The notes under the pieces are model-generated. The model ran no database searches and was not told the DNA's origin. It saw nothing but the letters and a program-made list of their open reading frames with translations. Positions 7,240 through 9,345 of a stretch of 9,345 nucleotides of DNA are shown piece after piece; the first letter of the stretch is position 1, and each line of letters opens with the position of its first letter. The stretch spans positions 1-9,345 of the forward strand of contig SKOX01000378.1 of assembly GCA_007119835.1 (NCBI GenBank), in the 5' to 3' direction. Made by a program: the position numbers and the translations under genes. This DNA is from Paracoccaceae bacterium (GTDB taxonomy: Bacteria; Pseudomonadota; Alphaproteobacteria; Rhodobacterales; Rhodobacteraceae).

Positions 7240-8230
7240 ATAGACATCACCGAGACGGAAGCACTCGATTGCGCCCGCACCGTCATGCGGGACGCGGAAG
7301 CCGCCCTCGGGCTGGTCGCCGCCAGGATCGTACCTCTGGTCGCTTCGGCCTGCGGCGATCGCGCACTCCGTGTCGCGCCGATGCTGAAGGTCGCCCTGCA
7401 CGCCCCGGGCGCCGCGGCCCCCGGGAATGTTTCAATCCACTTCGCGCCGATTATGGCGCCCGTCGCCGTGGGACGATCCCGTTCGGCCTTCATCGTCATC
7501 GCCCCCACGCCGTTCCGGGCACGCGATGCTGCGGCGTCGCGCGCGGTGCTCGAGGCGTTGACACCGTCCAGCCACGCGCTGCTGGCGTTGCACGCGGACC
7601 TTGCTGCGATCGAGGCGGCGATGGCCGCGCTCGTCGCCGACTTCACCTCGCTGCTGCGGGATTGCGGCCTGCTCTCGGGCGAACTGGCGGCGCGGCTCGG
7701 CCCTTCGTGGGGCCCCGTCGCCTCCGACCAGGCGCTGTCGCCGTTCGCCGTCGCCTGGGCGAAGCTCGACCAGCTCGAGCTCCTCGACGAGGCGGGCCAG
7801 CAGGGTCTGCCGCGCCCGGCAGGACGCGACGAAGCCTCCGAGCGCCTGGGGCGGGCGCTGGCAGTCCTCGGCACCGCGCCCGCCGGGAGGGGTCAGGGCA
7901 GGCACTTCGTCATCCGCTCGCACGAGATGTGGCAGGCCTTCGACCATGACGCGGAGCTGCGGCGGCAGGCGTCCGCGGCGGCATCACAGCAGTCCGAGAC
8001 CTGGCCGGAAGAGGACGACGAGCCGGACCTCGACCTGGACGAGCCCGAAGGACAGGAAACGGATGCCTTGGACACGACGCCGCTTGCGGCGATGGTGGTG
8101 GCGCGCAGCGCGGACGATGCCGTCGCGCGCTTCATCGCCTGGCGCCGGTGGAAAGGCGCCGGCATGGATCCCGGCCATGCCCGGCTTCCCCGCCTGCGCG
8201 GAGCAGCTGGCCGCGCGGCCAGCGGGCTGA
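7240..8230 (+). CDS. Unrecognised protein with acidic C-terminal region (about 329 aa)
   Basis: I do not recognise this protein. Coding-type sequence begins at DITETEALDCARTVMRDAE. The best ribosome site, AAGGAG at 7228-7233, is 6 bases before ATA at 7240, so the start codon may be a mutated ATG. The first in-frame ATG is 7285 (Met16) and lacks a comparable site. The sequence contains a beta-like segment (RSAFIVIAPTPFRARD), long helices (residues about 95-205), HFVIRSHEMWQAFDHD, a strongly acidic stretch EEDDEPDLDLDEPEGQE and the end RFIAWRRWKGAGMD. The frame then stays open to 8733 only as antisense of the RES gene. A one-base shift at CCC near 8168-8170 leads to a G/C-biased ending (AMPGFPACAEQLAARPAG) at TGA 8228-8230, which I prefer. 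It is soluble, with no signal peptide. It converges on the RES gene. Confidence 0.55.
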
Positions 8231-8283
8231 CCGTGCAAGCGGGCCGTGCGACGCACGCGGGCGGCGCGGCGCAGGGACAGAGA

Positions 8284-8730
8284 TCAAGCGATGGAAAGCT
8301 CGAGCCCGTCGATGATGCCGGGCAGCTCGGGCCGGACGAAGAGGTCGTCCGCGACGACCAGCCCCATCGACGGCATGGCGCGATCGAAGAGCGCGAGGTT
8401 CCCTGCGCCGTTCAGCCGCGACGGGTACAGGATGCCGTCGGGCTCCTCCTCATGCTCGTGGAATGCGGCACCCCAGGCGCGCCCGAGCGTCTGGTTGCTG
8501 GCCCGGACGGCGTCGGTCGGAACCCCGAGCCGGATCATGCCCTCTTGCCTCAGGTCGACGAGACGCAGGTCGGCGCGCGCTTCTATGATCGCACAGCGCC
8601 AGTCTTTCAGCTCCGCGAAGGCGATCGGCAGACGCGCGGCCGGGCCGTCGCGGATCACGGTCTCGAGGAAGCAAACCATCACGGTTTCGCCGAAATAGAT
8701 CACCGCGTAGCGCTCTTCCGGGTCGGGGTC
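8284..8730 (-). pseudogene. RES-domain protein (toxin family), N-terminus missing
   Basis: RES-domain proteins are ADP-ribosyltransferase-like toxins that degrade NAD+ and usually pair with an Xre-type antitoxin. Reading on the minus strand, the retained part has RYAVIYFGETVMVCFLET near the cut end, then LRLVDLRQEGMIRLGV, NQTLGRAWGAAFHEHEEE, PDGILYPSRLNGAGNLAL and a C-terminus ending at TGA 8284-8286. The Glu of the FLET block and the Ser of YPSR match conserved positions of the family. Upstream of DPEERYAV the sequence loses resemblance and no start codon with a ribosome site is found, so the N-terminal Arg-containing part is missing. A transposase gene begins about 130 bases beyond, which suggests an IS insertion. 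About 149 residues remain. Any antitoxin gene on its 5' side would lie beyond the element, outside this window. Confidence 0.72.
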
Positions 8731-9345
8731 TGAGCTTGGCTTTGCGCATTTTTGGTTGGGGCTGCGTGGGGCTGAGCGGTAATGGCGGCATGGGGGTGAA
8801 TCAATTCGCCGCAGGCTGCTCGTGTTGTGCGGAGTCCGGCAAGGGATTCGAAGCATGGGATGGAGCACCATCCGATCCGATCCCCCGCAAGTGGCGATGC
8901 CGTCCCCGAGGTTCTTCGCCTGTGGCTGCGGGCCTTCCGCCCGCATGTCACCGGCCCGACCTGGCAGAACCTGCTCGTCCTGGTCATGGGTGCGCTGCTC
9001 GCGCCGGGCAAGCGCACCGTCAGCGCTTGCCTGCGCATGACCGGACGGGCGGAGGCCACGAACTTCACCGTCTATCACCAGGTGCTGAACCGCGGGCGCT
9101 GGAAGGGCCGCGCGCTGGCCCGGACCCTGCTCGATCTGGTTGTCGCCGCGCTGGTGCCTGAGGGGCCGGTGATCATCGGCGTCGACGACACCATCGAGCG
9201 GCGCTGGGGCCCGCGCATCGCCGCCCGCGGCATCTACCGCGACCCGGTGCGCTCCAGCCACGGCCATTTCGTCAAGACCAGCGGCCTGCGCTGGCTGAGC
9301 TTCATGGTGCTGGCGCCGGTGCCCTGGGCGAGACGGATCAAGGCG
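8731..9345 (+). mobile_element. Insertion sequence of IS701/DDE_5 type, left part
   Basis: The element is inferred from the transposase at 8860 and from the loss of RES similarity at about 8730. The left end must lie between about 8725 and 8855. Inverted repeats cannot be defined because the right end is outside the window. No YTAR target motif, the usual IS701-family duplication, was found at the presumed edge, so the boundary is approximate. The leader contains the imperfect palindrome GGTGAATCAATTCGCC. Confidence 0.6.
8860..9345 (+). CDS. IS701-family (DDE_5 superfamily) transposase, 5' part
   Basis: The frame from ATG 8860 is open to the window edge (162 codons) and encodes the N-terminal part of a DDE transposase. 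Landmarks are LRLWLRAFRPHVTGPTW, LLVLVMGALLAPGKRTVSAC, MTGRAEATNFTVYHQVLNR, then VIIGVDDTIERRWG with the first catalytic Asp and RGIYRDPVRSSHGHFVK, both signatures of the PF13546-type enzymes. The later catalytic Asp and Glu lie beyond the window. The frame is clean with G/C-ending codons, so the element looks recent or functional. An upstream in-frame start at 8830 or earlier is possible but less protein-like. It transcribes away from the truncated RES gene. Confidence 0.88.
   Translation, partial: MEHHPIRSPASGDAVPEVLRLWLRAFRPHVTGPTWQNLLVLVMGALLAPGKRTVSACLRMTGRAEATNFTVYHQVLNRGRWKGRALARTLLDLVVAALVPEGPVIIGVDDTIERRWGPRIAARGIYRDPVRSSHGHFVKTSGLRWLSFMVLAPVPWARRIKA

Noticed and set aside
8141..8162. 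Direct repeat GGCGCCGG spaced by 14 bases
   Set aside because: Inside coding sequence (WRRWKGAG) and explained by codon bias.
8231..8733. Extension of the 7240 gene frame to 8733
   Set aside because: It lies opposite the RES coding sequence and has shadow composition; the RES frame carries recognisable conserved blocks.
8731..9267. 5' extension of the minus-strand RES frame across the transposase
   Set aside because: It is antisense to recognisable transposase motifs and matches nothing expected for a RES N-terminus.
1..9345. CRISPR array, rRNA, riboswitch or tRNA-end attachment repeat
   Set aside because: No regularly spaced repeats, rRNA signatures or second copy of the tRNA 3' end were seen.

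Overview
The window is high-GC bacterial DNA with strong G/C bias at third codon positions in its intact genes. The tRNA, the polymerase-like fragment and the transposase type suggest an alphaproteobacterium, perhaps Methylobacterium-like. That placement is an inference from sequence style, not a search result.

Layout. (1) 1-120: a promoter-like pair and a complete tRNA-Arg(CCG) gene. (2) 121-784: little coding content apart from a short minus-strand fragment at 344-598. (3) 785-3847, plus strand: a closely spaced set made of an intact M20D-type amidohydrolase, two tandem paralogues of a family I do not recognise (1966-2717 and 2816-3569, both broken by single-base indels), a 10-bp-stem hairpin and a small 76-aa protein. 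(4) 4034-4894: an intact GIY-YIG (LEM-3-like) nuclease-type protein. (5) 4964-6944: an N-terminal piece of a DNA polymerase III alpha-like protein with one frameshift, abruptly joined at about 6240 to the headless C-terminal piece of a nucleotidyltransferase-like protein. (6) 6945-7239: a non-coding stretch with a purine tract, a 16-bp palindrome and a pyrimidine tract. (7) 7240-8230: an unrecognised protein with an acidic C-terminal region, a probable ATA in the start position and a probable frameshift near its end. (8) 8284-about 8730, minus strand: a RES-domain protein (NAD-degrading toxin family) that has lost its N-terminus. (9) 8860-9345: the 5' part of an IS701/DDE_5-type transposase running off the window, the likely cause of the RES truncation.

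How it fits together. This reads as an accessory region next to a tRNA gene: two intact enzymes among decaying or interrupted genes. Six single-base indels can be inferred in four genes, most of them in C runs, while the amidohydrolase, the GIY-YIG gene, the small 76-aa ORF and the visible part of the transposase are clean. Either the damaged genes are pseudogenes or the assembly has homopolymer errors; the polymerase/nucleotidyltransferase junction and the RES truncation cannot be explained by such errors. The GIY-YIG, nucleotidyltransferase-like and RES families often occur in defence or mobile-element contexts, but no complete recognised defence system is visible. The least described items are the tandem 250-aa family and the 7240-8230 gene.
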